From Lineus longissimus (Eukaryota; Nemertea; Pilidiophora; Heteronemertea; Lineidae), in NCBI RefSeq assembly GCF_910592395.1, contig NC_088315.1, forward strand, positions 19,882,219 through 19,946,218: 64,000 bases of DNA, read 5' to 3'. A model generated the notes under the pieces. That model did not search any database and had not been told where the DNA came from. It was given only the letters and a program-made list of their open reading frames with translations. Position numbers and translations under genes: made by a program. Positions 21,131 through 34,175 of this stretch are shown piece after piece; position 1 is the stretch's first letter; each line of letters opens with the position of its first letter.

Positions 21131-24100
21131 CTGTAATGAAGAGACATGAGAAAGATCAATGCCACAATCCTAACGCGACCTTGAACTTATTGTTGCTAAC
21201 ATCTTAGTTATTTCAAGAAAGAAGATGAACCTCTCCTTTGAAATATACAGTACATGTACTAACCACTTTTACATGTCACTTATATTGATCTGAGTCTGTC
21301 TCAAAGCGCTTTACAATAACAAACGGTATTTTTCTATTTATAGAAGCCGTAAAGTGTTCTGAGAAAACTGGTGCAAAAGTTGGTATATGTGGCAAACTTA
21401 TGTTATGGGTCAAAAGGGCGTTTAGTTAGTCTCATCGCGTCGCATAAAAAAGAGGAGCTTTAATAGTTTCTGAAAGATAAGATAATGGAATGCCTTGAGG
21501 ACAATTGTTAAGGGATGGAATCAATGACCCCTCCCCCTATTTAGCTTCCGCAAAATAAGAAATAATGTTTAGTCCGACTTACGATTTGCTACTTCATATT
21601 ATCGAGCATACCAGGCATGAAAATGAAGCCATTAGTAACAAAACATCAACCTGATACCCTGTCTCCGATGTTATGTCTGCATCAGCTTGAATCATTTCTG
21701 TTATTATGTCATTGTGACCACTCAATGTGCGAGTAGTGCCGTACAGCCGAATGAATGATTGTCAAAGATGATAGATAACAAAGCAACAAGAAGCCATGAT
21801 AAGATTCATTCACATTGTTTCATGTAACTAAACCAAGAGGAAAGACTGAATTATCATAAAAATGCATCAGAAACAAAAGACTTGAAAACACGAATAAGTC
21901 AATCATCTCAGTCAATTGACAGTGTGTTGCAATGATTAATGTTGACCGTGAAATGTATTTTCAAATGCGGGTTGAATTGCAAGTGCGCGCTCTCAGACTT
22001 ATTTTGACGCATCAATTTTCCATTAAAACGAAAGGTGTTGCCGATAAATATTGATTTTTTGGAGAGGGGGTCAGCAAATATCAATTTGTATGCCGATTCA
22101 TGACGCATTACTATGTAAGTTTATCTAGCCTCATATAGAGCCAACAGCTCATTGCCATGAATCTGATACTCTACCCAATCTCTGATGTTCACGTCAGCGC
22201 CCGCTTTGATCAGGTCTGCTACGACTTCCTTGTGACCCCCAGGGCAGGCGAGCATGAGTGCCGTCAAGCCATACTAAATGTCAAAGATAAAAGACAACAA
22301 GGAAACAAGTCAGCAGTGTTAAGGTTCATTCACATTTTTTACATGTAACTAAACCAAGAGGAAAGAATGAAATATCAGAAAAAATGCATTAAAAACAAAA
22401 GCCTTGACAACACGAATATAATATTAATCACTTCACTCAATTGAGAAAGTATAACAATTACCAGTAATTTTCATCAATTTTTCATCAAAACGAAAGGTGT
22501 TGCCGATAAATATTGATTTTTTGGGGAGGGGTCAGCAAATATCAATTTGTATGCCGATTCATGACGCATTACTATGTAAGTTTATCTAGCCTCATATAGA
22601 GCCATCAACTCATTGCCATGAATCTGATACTCTACCTGATTTCTGATGTTCACTTTAGCGCCCGCTTTGATCAGGTCTGCTACGACTTCCTTGTGACCCC
22701 CAGGGCAGGCGAGCATGAGTGCCGTCTCGTCACCCTAAATGTCAAAGATAAAAGACAACAAAGAAACATGTCAGCAATGTTAAGGTTCATTCACATTTTT
22801 TACATGTAACTAAACCAAGAGGAAAGAATGAAATATCAGAAAAAATGCATTAAAAACAAAAGCCTTGACAACACGAATATAATATTAATCACTTCACTCA
22901 ATTGAGAAAGTATAACAATTACCAGTAATTTTCATCAATTTTTCATCAAAACGAAAGGTGTTGCCGATAAATATTGATTTTTTGGGGAGGGGTCAGCAAA
23001 TATCAATTTGTATGCCGATTCATGACGCATTACTATGTAAGTTTATCTAGCCTCATATAGAGCCATCAGCTCATTGCCATGAATCTGATACTCTACCAGA
23101 GTTATGATGTTCACGCCAGCGTCCGCTTTGATCAGTTCTGCTACGACTTCCTTGTGACCCTCACGGCAGGCGGTGATGAGTGCCGTCTGGCGATCCTAAA
23201 TGTCAAAGATAAAAGACAACAAGGAAACAAGTCAGCAAGGTTAAGGTTCATTCACATTTTTTACATGTAACTAAACCAAGAGGAAAGAATGAAATATCAG
23301 AAAAAATGCATTAAAAACAAAAGCCTTGACAACACGAATATAATATTAATCACTTCACTCAATTGAGAAAGTATAACAATTACCGGTAATTTTCATCAAT
23401 TTTTCATCAAAACGAAAGGTGTTGCCGATAAATATTGATTTTTTGGAGAGGGGGTCAGCAAATATCAATTTGTATGCCGATTCATGACGCATTACTATGT
23501 AAGTTTATCTAGCCTCATATAGAGCCAACAGCTCATTGCCATGAATCTGATACTCTACCCGATCTCTGATGTTCACTTTAGCGCCCGCTTTGATCAGTTC
23601 TGCTACGACTTCCTTGTGATCCCTCAGGCAGGCGTGCATGAGTGCCGTCCTGCCACCCTAAATGTCAAAGATAAAAGACAACAAAGAAACAAGTCAGCAA
23701 TGTTAAAGTTCATTCACATTTTTTACATGAAACTAGACCAAGAGGAAAGAATGAAATATCAGAACAAAATGCATTAAAAACAAAAGCCTTGACAACACGA
23801 ATATAATATTAATCACTTCACTCAATTGAGAAAGTATAACAATTACCAGTAATTTTCATCAATTTTCCATTAAAACGAAAGGTGTTGCCGATAAACATTG
23901 ATTTTTTGGGGAGGGGTCAGCAAATATCAATTTGTATGCCGATTCATGACGCATTACTATGTAAGTTTATCTAGCCTCATATAGAGCCATCAACTCATTG
24001 CCATGAATCTGATACTCTACCCGATCTCTGATGTTCACGTCAGCGCCCGCTTTGATCAGTTCTGCTACGACTTCCTTGTGACCCTCATCGCAGGCGAGTA

Positions 24101-27100
24101 TAAGTGCCGTCTTGCCATACTAAATGTCAAAGATAAAAGACAACAAGGAAACATGTCAGCAATGTTAAAGCTTCATCCACATTTTTTACATGTAACTAAA
24201 CCAAGAGGAAAGAATGAAATATCAGAAAAAAATGCATTAAAAACAAAAGCCTTGACAACACGAATATAATATTAATCACTTCAGTCAATTGACAAAGTAT
24301 TACAATTATCAATAACTGACCAGTGCATAAATGGAAAGGAATTTGATAGTAAAAGATCAATACAGTACACGTAACCCCAATGAATAACCACCGTTTTGGA
24401 GAGTAGAGGACCAGATGAACAAAATAAAACAAAGTTTCGTTTGAGTAGCACCATATGTCATATTAGTGGCGTTTTGGTTATGAGTGGTGTGGAAACCATA
24501 CAATTTATTATGCGATGGCAATCCTGTTTAAGTGCTGATGTTCGATGCTCAAGGTTAAAACACAAAAAGAGAGCACTTGGCAATAGACAGACAGTCTTAT
24601 TATGGCAAGTATTCTGACTATGAGCGAAGTGGAAGTGAGGCAACATTTTAAACATGTTATCGATAGTATTACAAGTACATGTAATCACATTTTTTATGTG
24701 AGTTACTGTCCATCTTCTGACGTATTCCAATGAGAAAACTTTGAAATGAGGAAATCATTTTCGCAGAGAAACAGCTGTTTGCATCCATTTTGGAAGCACT
24801 TGTCATTACTCAGCTGTAAAACTTATGGTTAAGAAGCCGTGCAAACAATGTGGTTGCAACCAATGCTATACGAATGTCCTGTTTGACGTATGACAGTTCT
24901 TGGAGAGAGTAGATCTAGATGAAGTGCAGTTTCAAGTCTTCAGAGCTTAGTATCATAGTACATCCTACTATCACTCAATCAGTGACAATAGTGCAAAGGA
25001 GTTTATTTGGTTTTCTTTTTCAGCAATGATCGAATTATACATACATGTAATATTGTTCCAATATTGACATCAGCTCCTGCATCGATCAAGGTTCTTACAC
25101 GACCGACTTTATTATCACAAACAGCGCGTATGAGAGCTGTACTTCCGTTCTGAAAGAACAGCACCAGTACAAAAAAAAACTTACTACAACAACTACATGT
25201 ACAACAAGATCAAATTGTCCGTATACTTAGTTATAGCGAAAAGATGAGTAAAAGGCAAAAACGCAACAAAAAAAGAGAGATCTCCTGATCTATGCCGCAC
25301 AAAGGAGCGATTATAACAACTGGTTGTTGCGATTGAAGACGTTTGTTTGCAATTTAGTAAATCGGCGGTATAATAGCACCAAATAAGCGACAGCGCCGAT
25401 TCAGACTAATTCGCAACCAAACGATTTAAATCGCAGCTCCTTACGATTACAAGCGCTGCCACATTATTGTGCGACATAGAGATCTCTCATCTGGGGTAAC
25501 ACTGGTAATCGCTGCGATTGATATTGACTCGAAGGTCGATGCCACCTGTGATGATCACGCCGAATGATATCGTCGCATGCCATTAGATCGCAGCGATTTC
25601 AATCACTTGTTTAATAGGCATATAACTAACAAATATAAAACCAACGGCTTCCCTGCAGCATGCCGTAGGTGCCGGTCTGGCCTACTGTCTGTCTAAACGT
25701 CATTTAATAGTGTATACGTAATTTTTACCTGATCAAGTTTATTGATATCAGCAGATGGTGGCGCTATATATCGAGCCTGTGTTCGTGCTGGTTCAGGTGG
25801 CTTTGCTACAGGTGCCTGAAATATTGTGAAGAATAGAGTTTAACCGTGATATTTTGGTTCTGATATAAGACTTGAAAAATAGTTTAAGTGCATTATCATA
25901 AACAACACTGAAAACATTTGCTTCCTCAATTCGAGAGGCAAATGGTCGTCTATGATGCATTTCTAGCAGTTGACTGAGAAACGTCTCTGTTCGTAGAAAA
26001 CAGGCTTATTCTTATTCTGACGATCCCCGGTAACATCAGAATAAGTCAGATTCGTCACCCGTTACTAACCAGAAGTAACTTACAAATGAGCGACATGTCG
26101 ACAGCGCCGATTCAGACTAATTCGCAACCAAACGGTTTAAATCGCAGCTCCTTACGATTACAAGCGCTGCCACATTATTGTGCGACATAGAGATCTCTCG
26201 TCTGGGGTAACACTGGTAATCGCTGCGATTTATATTGACTCGAAGGTCGATGCCACCTGTGATGACCACACCGAATGATATCATCGCATGCCATTAGATC
26301 GCAGCGATTTCAATCACTTGTTTAATAGGCATATAAATAACAAATATAAAACCAACGGCTTCCCTGCAGCATGCCGTAGGTGCCGGCCTGGCCTACTGTC
26401 TGTCTAAACGTCATTTACTAGTGTATACGTAATTTTTACCTGATCAAGTTTATTGATATCAGCAGATGGTGGCGCTATATTTTGAGCCTGTGTTCGTGCT
26501 GGTTCAGGTGGCTTTGCTACAGGTGCCTGAAATATTGTGTAGAATAGAGTTTAACCGTGATATTTTGGTTCTGATATAAGACTTGAAAAATAGTTTAAGT
26601 GCATTATCATGAACAACACTGAAAACATTTGCTTCCTCAATTCGACGGGCAAATGGTCGTCTATGATGCATTTCTAGCAGATGACTGAGAAACGTCTCTG
26701 TTCGTAGGAAACAGGTTTATTCTTATTCTGACGATCCCCGGTAACATCAGAATAAGTCAGATTCGTCACCTGTTACTAACCAGAAGTAACTTGCAAATGA
26801 GCGACAGCGTCGATTCAGACTAATTCGCAACCAAACGATTTAAATCGCAGCTCCTTACGATAACAAGCTCTGCCACATTATTGTGCGACATAGAGATCTC
26901 TCGTCTGGGGTAACACTGGTAATCGCTGCGATTGATATTGACTCGAAGGTCGATGCCACCTGTGATGATCACACCGAATGATATTTGATGCATGAAATAA
27001 CATATTTGAAGTGAAATGCGTTGATGTTCGCTTAAAACATAACTTCCAGCTATTTCAGCATCGATACCGATTAATACATGGTGTGCAACAATCATCAGGT

Positions 27101-30006
27101 CTCTGTTTTTAGGAGGAGGGATACGGACGCACAACGCCGATAGATCAGAACAAAAGCATGTCACATAATCAGCCTTACCGAATAGGATGTGACTGGACCT
27201 TCTGCACCACTGGATGGGGTACGAATTGATGACTTGAAAGATAAATCGACATATCATCAATTAATCAATTAATGTTTGAAAAAGAAATGTTTCGTCATAT
27301 TCAGCATAACTAAAGTTGGTGAGACAAGACCACTAATGAATATTCATAGGTTGGAGGGTCGAGGCCTATCTATTAGACGAGCGCATGTTTTTTACTCATA
27401 AGTACATATTTGGAGAGGTATTGAAAAAATATTTGCTGTGGCAAGTCTACAGATATAAATAAATTGTTTGGTAAAAAAAATAATTTTGAATTTCGACAAC
27501 CATTGGGGGGGGGGGGGGGTTCAAATTTGGAGTGAAAATGGCCAATATGGGTAAAAATGTCCACTTGTGTCAAACTTGTCAATTTAAAAAAAAATTTCCG
27601 TGGTCAATCACCAATTTAAATCGCACCAGTTACTCGCAAGACTAACCCGTATATCATATCCGAATTTCAGTTTCACTACTTGACGCATTCTTTGATGCGT
27701 CGCGGTCAAACATTGACAATTTAACTGCTAAAAGGCTTAAAAAATCAATTGTGGTCTTGTCTCTGGTGAGTAACAGAGGTAGAGTATCTTCCCAACTTCA
27801 AATTTTGTTAATTTCTTGAGGAAATTCTCCATCATATAGAATATGCCTACAAGTTCATCATCATTCATATAATCTATGCTGTGAATCCTTCGCCTTCGAA
27901 TCTATGTCGTAAACTTTAACTTGTGATAGTGTGCAAATTCCTGGACAACCAGGACCGTCGATGTATTTTTGGGAAGGGGTGTAAAAGGTGGAAATTCAGT
28001 AACAATTTAAGTCATCAAGAGGCATGCGTTGTAAAGTACATGTACTCTTCGGGGAGATGGGTAGGGTTGTCATAGGAGACCTGGAAGGAAAGAGGGCTTG
28101 GCTAACTACTCTACCTGTTGTTGACGATACTCCTCTATTTTCTGAGTATGTTCCTGGATTACCCGGATGCAATCGTTGAGTTGTAGCATGTCAAGATGGT
28201 GGATCAAGACAGCATATCTGCCAACACTTATGAGGTCAAGTCTGCAAAAAAGTCATTGCTTACCAAGGAGTTGCCAGTATCTGACAAGAATAAGCACTCA
28301 AAGCCAGTTTTTTGTTCAATGTAATGATAATAATAATATAGTGAGCTTTTATATAGCGCTCTTCACTGTACTATCCACTGTATCAAAGCTCCTTACAATG
28401 GTAAACATTATTACCCAGCCTATCCAGAGACCTTTCTGGAGAACCAAGGGCAGCCACAATCTAGCGCACTCAAGGACATTTTAGTCCAGTTCAGAGTTAC
28501 AAAGTGGCACCGACCGGGTATGTAGAAGTATGACTTTTAGGCATGGTTTATTCGTGTTTAAGGATTTAAGTCGTCATGGATAAGGGGATTGCGATCGAGA
28601 TCTAATAAAACTATGTGTATACACGAAAAAGTCAGAATTCCAGAAGTATTCTACAAAAGTCAAGGAACTGAAGGAGTCCATTGAAATTTAAGAAAAAAAT
28701 CCCCGTCGATTTATCCTGACTGTTAGTCGCGCAGTATACGAACAGGAAAGTTAAACTGGCCAATTATGAGAATACTAGATATCCATTAGAGTATAAAATG
28801 TCCGTGTTGCTGTTGCTCAATGAGTACATATCTGGACATATATGTACATCACCATATTGGTGGGTATGCAAGCGACATATAAACAGCTGACAGTCGACTT
28901 TTATCAAACATAGTTGTCGGTTCACTTTGTACATCTAAGCTTCGTCATTTACTCTTCTCACCAAGCACTTGCGATAATAATTCAAAATCAAAGATTGCCC
29001 TACCGTTCCAGCTTGGCCCAAAACAGCTTAAAATCACTGATTTCGTCAATGTCGCTGAGAGAAACTCGGTCAGTCATATAAAAGATTTGTTTTAGCTCTC
29101 TGAAGTTTGCCTTCGTCAGCATTCTGGATAGCTTGCACATTAAATCAGCGTTCAAGTCCTTGTCTGTTGTAATGACTGCATCTGGAATGAATTAATGGTA
29201 GTCAGTGGACTACTTTTATCAAAACCCGCATGCTATCGGCTTCATTGCGATCGACGGCAGTGTCGGTAGAAAACTGCTTCGCTTGAGACCAGAGTCAGTG
29301 GTCACTCAGAGTCTTGATAAAGATCTTATTCAGATTCGCAGACATAAACTTGTACATTCGTTTTTGGACGGCAGATATCCCGTTTACCGTTCAAAGAATG
29401 TGATCATGTTCTCACGTTTGAGAGAAAAGCCTAGTTTCTGGGTCACACTACATTCTTTCAATATCAAAGTGTTTTTCATACGGTTCTTGCCAACATGGCC
29501 GAAGGTAGGTGAGCAGGTGTATATCTTTGTCGATAAAAGTTTAAGGAAAAAACAGCCTTTCTATTCTTGGTCGAAGGTTGCCGTGTAATTTTCGGATCAC
29601 TGGTTCGATTTCCTTCGCAAGGAATATATTTCTAGCGTTCGATTTTCGATTTATGGCTATACAACACAAACAGGCCTGTGTCTCTTATAAACCTGGGCGT
29701 CGTCTCTTGTTCTTCCCTTGACCCCGAGAGCTTAGTCTCCAATGATGCACGGTATGGCAAGCATGGATATTTGTTGATGAGCTGGGTTCATTCCAATCCT
29801 TCCCTGGCCATAACTAGAGCTGATCTCTTCTACATAAGTACCCCTTGGTTGACCTGGTAGGATCACATAGCATTACATAACAAAGCCTTACATGGGAAGC
29901 ACAGGATGTTCCTATTGGCTGCTACCAGAAAACCACATGCATGAACATATTCATAGGCTACAATAGACCCCTGCAACTTACCACCATTTCCTTTAGCAGC
30001 AGCCAT
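21032..30006 (-). CDS. Gene B: DED-ankyrin repeat protein, complete
   Basis: Complete model on the minus strand: 29982-30006, 29004-29181, 28115-28241, 27179-27232, 26440-26526, 25729-25815, 25045-25149, 24021-24119, 23559-23657, 23097-23195, 22636-22734, 22175-22273, 21032-21130. Joined length is 1257 nt, giving 418 residues and a TGA stop. Every junction has GT donor and AG acceptor, and phases agree throughout. The protein has one DED (about residues 10-95), a linker of ~76 residues and seven ankyrin repeats. The exon at 25045-25149 uses a donor 6 bp later than the homologous exon of gene A, adding two codons. The C-terminus was changed by a ~130-bp deletion that removed the ancestral stop (compare gene C). 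No membrane segment or signal peptide is seen, so a cytoplasmic location is inferred. Confidence 0.78.
21650..21760 (-). pseudogene. Decayed ankyrin exon, unit 2
   Basis: Same decayed ankyrin exon as at 25-140, with the ~4-bp frameshifting deletion and missing acceptor. It lies between the last array exon of gene B and its terminal exon. Confidence 0.58.
22175..24119 (-). repeat. Gene B ankyrin exon array (5 exons)
   Basis: Five 99-bp phase-0 exons at 24021-24119, 23559-23657, 23097-23195, 22636-22734 and 22175-22273, period ~461 bp, with the same splice sites and intron as gene A. Variable residues (exon codons 1-3/8/11,12/31-33): YGK/L/DE/RDR; GGR/H/LR/RDR; DRQ/T/RE/ITL; GDE/L/PG/RNQ; YGL/L/PG/RDW. 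Framework changes are few: Asp to Glu before LIK in three exons, AKVNI in two, and KADAGVN in one. Confidence 0.86.
25045..25149 (-). CDS. Gene B divergent first ankyrin repeat exon
   Basis: A 105-bp phase-0 exon encoding NGSTALIRAVCDNKVGRVRT then LIDAGADVNIGTILH. Near its 3' end the sequence differs from genes A and C, and the usable GT donor (CAT|GTATGT) lies 6 bp further on, adding two residues without a frameshift. Confidence 0.68.
25729..27232 (-). CDS. Gene B linker exons
   Basis: Exons 27179-27232 (54 bp), 26440-26526 and 25729-25815 (87 bp each), all phase 0 with intact GT donors (GTAAGG for the first, GTAAAA for the others). The encoded linker is ~76 residues, rich in Pro, Ser, Thr and Ala, joining the DED to the ankyrin region. 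The two 87-bp exons sit in the same ~700-bp direct repeat as in the other units. Confidence 0.65.
28115..29181 (-). CDS. Gene B death effector domain exons
   Basis: Exons 29004-29181 (178 bp) and 28115-28241 (127 bp), with the same split Arg codon and exon lengths as genes A and C. Relative to C, gene B shows TDRVSLSDIDEISDF in place of the Pro-Arg-Arg containing loop, and L-N-D-C instead of R-N-D-C at the RxDL-like position. There are about twenty amino-acid differences among the three domains with no stop or frameshift, which suggests all three remain coding. The intron between the exons contains a ~290-bp segment (28505-28793) that gene A lacks. Confidence 0.68.
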
Positions 30007-30656
30007 TGTTAGTATAGACTGACGTACCAGACACTTAACGAGAGAGGGGAGCGGTATTTCGCATCTGAAATATAAGAGAATAAGAGTCAATGCTGCCGAT
30101 ATTGGTAGGATTCCACCTTTTGGGGTTTAACAACGCATTCACAATAGTGCATGTCATTGAGTTCTAATATCAGGATTACCAATTAGATCTACAGCACATC
30201 ATGAGTTGATTTAATTTTTGTTTTTGAATAACCTACCCATTTTCCCTTTCACTAGACTTACCGCCAACGTCACGATTTTCCCGACGGAAAATAGTTCAAC
30301 ATAAATTTAGCATGACATGTTCATAATCAGACTTAGTTTCGTCGCTTTCCATATACGGTAGAACCTCTCTATTAAGGACACCCTTGATACTGACAAGTGC
30401 TTAATTGAGACATGTCCTGATTACTGAGGCCAAATTCAATGGAAATGACCGATTTGAGACCATTATGCAGTGTCATTCATAGAGGCTTACTGGAAAAAAC
30501 GGTATGGTTCCGCCTTGATTTCAGCGGAATGTACCGTTGATAAGTGGGGACCATTCATTATTCTTCTATCCAGTATCCGGCGTGTGCGGTTTTTAACTGG
30601 GAGTTTTGAACGGCCTGGTTGAAACCTAAGGCTGAAATAAGCTTCCATTGATAAAT

Positions 30657-32290
30657 GTTAGCAGTCTCGAGTTCCCCTCGGGTTGTTGATAAATGTAGAA
30701 CGGAAATTTTTTTGGCGGCATAAAATTTTCGCGAATGCCGAACGAAGGATATATTCGCGGCAGAATATTTTCACGAATCAAACTATTTATAGAGATCTTA
30801 GTGAATAGGCGCTGCAGTTTGGGTGGCTATATAAGAATACTCAAATCCACTGTCAGCAGGTGTCATTGTGTCAGTTATTAGACCTGCTCAATATAGCACA
30901 CTAAGATGGGTATTTATTACTATTATGCAATAGTCATTCAGTGTTTTTCTACACTATGTATAATCAGGAGAGAATTGATTTGTTTTCGACCCTAGATTCC
31001 TTCCAGGCTCTTGATAGTGAACAAAAGTTATCTTTCCTATGTCATACAACCCAGAAGTATTAAGGTAGCAGGAAGGGTTGGGCGTTTGTGGTTTCTGAGT
31101 CTGAGGGGGTTGGTGTCTGTTGACTGTTAAGAGAGACTAGACATGGCGCCAGTCTCTCTTAAAGCACAGTCAACAGGCATTTGGTCTCAGTATTTGGGTA
31201 AGTGGAGAATCAAGGCAGCTCAGAGAGCAATGATTGAACGATGCTGTGGACAAGTCCAAGGATACTGCATCAGTCACGACCAACTTCTCATCAGAAAGCG
31301 TCACCACCAGCATATTCAATGTTCAGTTCCAACCTGTACCAGTCCAATGCACGCCTGTCATGGTCAGCAGTGGTCAGCTTAGCGCGATATGGAACATTCT
31401 TCCGAAACTCAAGCGAGGGAAGTCTGCTCATTAGCATATCTCGCGCACTGCTCCTTCTGGTCAAACATCGTAGTGAAATCGTAATGGAAAACGTCTGGCT
31501 TTGCGCCGGACATTGAGACTAATAAGTGAAGAACTAATAGGTAAAGAACTTCTACTTGCGCGAGACTGCTGTGATAAAATTATCATTGCAGAGACTCCTG
31601 TGACGTACACATATATTTTTTACAATCAAAAATGCCCTCAAAAGACGACATGGAATGATTATTTTATTGATATTTCCTACTATATACCTTCCAATTATCA
31701 CTTTATACAAATAGATCGGCGTTAGGTCGCATGCTTTTCTTTCCTGGTGACACTATAAAGCAAAATAGTTGGAACCCCGTAAATGCGCTATAAGTCCAAT
31801 AATAAGTGACGGTGACCCGTTATAAATGTTTCGCCAGCTTCGATTTTTTGCCGCTACGCGGCGCTTTGGGCCCTTGCGTCAAGGTGATACTGAAATATGT
31901 AAAGATGTTATCAACTTTATTACAACATGTCTCAATAAAAGAAAACACTCATACCAATACTAGGACAAATCGATTCTCAACTGACTATCATTATCATTGT
32001 CATATAATCATATCATCATACCAGTAGCCTACACTCAGTCTATTGTCGTCCCAATTTCACCAGTTTTATATATGTAGCCTATTGTCCTGTGCTGTGTATG
32101 TGTATTTTTTATATTGCATTGTCTTATTGTAAGAGCGAGCAATACAATTTTACTTACTTACTTACTAACATACTAACTGACTTACATTCAAGAGGTTTGG
32201 AATTTGTGACTGTTAGGGGTAATTATCATACGTGCTAATTGACAAGACTTTTCTTGAAATGGATATTTAGATGAGGTGTTTGTAAAGGTC
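30657..32290. repeat. Repeat family R, copy 1 (nested)
   Basis: Sequence starting GTTAGCAGTCTCGAGTTCCC is shared with 60879 onward and continues to at least 32290 (matches 63700-64000). It is itself interrupted at 31052-31880 by another element. It contains CTTA/ACTT simple repeats near 32145-32185. No protein-coding frame supported. Confidence 0.7.
31052..31880. mobile_element. CAGAAG...GCGTC element, short copy
   Basis: 829 bp starting CAGAAGTATTAAGG and ending GCCCTTGCGTC, inserted in ACAACC|AAGG (the empty site is visible at ~61315). It contains an imperfect form of the palindrome described at 45023-45086. The related 44958-47708 copy is longer in the middle. No transposase recognised. 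Confidence 0.7.
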
Positions 32291-34175
32291 GATTGTAAAC
32301 CCCATACCGAACTGTGATACTCAACCGACCCATATTTGTATAGGCAACAGAAAATGTGGCGTAGATGTTCCCAAACTTTTTGAGGGTAGTACATGTTTTA
32401 GGAGATATTATGTGGAAATTTCAAGTATTCGTTTACTTTTGACCGAGGTGTACATGTATGCAAAAAAAACAACAACACAGAGCAAACGCCTACGTGCGTA
32501 AACCTGTTTCACGTCAAGTTGTTCAAACTTGTACGATCATGCATCGCCTCAATACCTCAATCTGACTTATATCTGACATATATACCTCAATCTGACGGTT
32601 GACATACTGTTTTATAAAATAAAACAAATTCAGATACTGAAAAAACTCTCTTCAAAGTCTTGTTTTAGTCGTCTGATCAACATTCCAGATTACGATCATC
32701 TTATCTATTGATTTCTTTGACATATTTGACATCACACATACCAAGCATGACAGGTATATGCCGCCATTAAATTATCTTCATTTTAACAATGTAAATAAAT
32801 GTGACCCTTCAAACCAGGGCGCTTGACAGGTTGATACGAACTGTTTATTCATTATATATTGTCTGCCTTTTGTGAAATATGGGCACATCAATTTTTTTCT
32901 TTTATCTCCTGGTGACATTTAGGCTCATCTTCTGTGCGACGTGCGCCTGGTTTTGCTGTGACGGGTCACAAATAGTCGAATGCGAATTTGTTCTGTTTTA
33001 CAATATGTAGCCAACCCGGCAGCCAATGAGCTGCATAAGAAGTAATCACCAATTCAGTTATTTTACCACGTTCAGCTAGTCTAAACAAAGACTTGTGTCA
33101 CGACTGGATCTCTTTAAACTGTAACCTTGATTCCAGGAAGTTACAACATACGTAGATGGTTTACATTTGTATGGACTAAGAAAATTGACTTCCAGGTTGC
33201 TCGATGATCACGCAAATTAACTGTACATGCTGCAGGCCTCGAGTTCGTACACTCATGACATAACATGTGCTGATTTCTATCTGTATCCAGTGGTGTAAGA
33301 AGACTTTGGCATGATATACCTGACATGTGTCATTCCTGGAATGGTGGGATGGGTTCGTTAGGAGATTTTGTTCCATGCCAGACACCATTTCGTGCCCAGT
33401 TCAGTCATCAATGAATGCTACCTATTCCGCTGAAAGCGAAACCATACCGTTTTTTTCCAGTAAGCCATTCATAGAGAGGGTGTCCATAGTAGAGATGTGT
33501 CTACTAGGAAAAGTTCTTCTGCACATGCCCAAACATGTCAACAAATTCTCATTGCCACCATCAACTTGCCGGTTCATGCGTTAACATAAAAGCCAAACGT
33601 ACATTTTGACGACTGGTGACGAAACGTACCGAAGCGGACCAGACCAGATCCACGCAAACCAGAAAGCATGTGATTATGTGATTTCCAATTCCAAGATGGC
33701 AACCATTGACTTCCTGGTTCTTATCTCAGCCTTACCGAGGCTATGGACTTCGAGACTATGATGAGATGAAGGAATAGGCTGTGTAGGTCCACCAGGTCCA
33801 AACATGTTTACACAGGGCCTACCTAAATTTCAGTGTTTTGGGATCCTTAGATCCAGAGGCAAAATGAGTAATACAAGTAAAATGTAAGCCGTTAGAAAAA
33901 GAAAGTTGCTAATTGAAGCCAAAAGTATACGAGCCAACCAGCTATCAAGATAGAGGTTCATCTCGACGACAGGTGACGGAGGGGTACTGGTCCAGATAAG
34001 ATGAAAGAGCATACAGTCGCAAAACAGGTGATAATCGGAGAATGTTATATACGCACCTGAATTAGCTAAAATTAGGTAAAATACGAATACCAGTGTACAG
34101 CACGTATTCAGGACACGTCCTTCCCCCAGACCATAGGCCTGTTCAATGATCTAGATAATCATACCATATCAACTC

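Larger units (their letters stand above)
1..21623. repeat. Tandem segmental duplication, unit 1
   Basis: First of three direct copies of a ~22-kb block; its first bases recur at 21624 and 43761. It holds gene A (DED/ankyrin, minus, 5' part), a ddl-like gene (plus), the two-exon iGluR-like fragment (minus), a mucin-like gene (minus) and the terminal exon of gene B. Private features compared with the other units are a ~1.2-kb insert at 2244-3450, a 17-bp minisatellite at 8943-9041, a small insert near 17067-17220, and absence of a ~290-bp segment that units 2 and 3 carry near 28505 and 52758. By eye most of the sequence is only a few percent different from the other copies. Confidence 0.93.
30485..33465. 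mobile_element. 2.98-kb TIR element with 11-bp target duplication
   Basis: Ends are GCTTACTGGAAAAAACGGTA at the left and its complement at the right (one A-run difference). It is flanked by identical CATTCATAGAG at 30474-30484 and 33466-33476. It interrupts the MITE that is intact in units 1 and 3. The 9-11-bp target size and inverted ends recall Mutator-like elements. No transposase frame was found, so it is non-autonomous; the interior contains other nested repeats (30657-32290). Confidence 0.72.
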
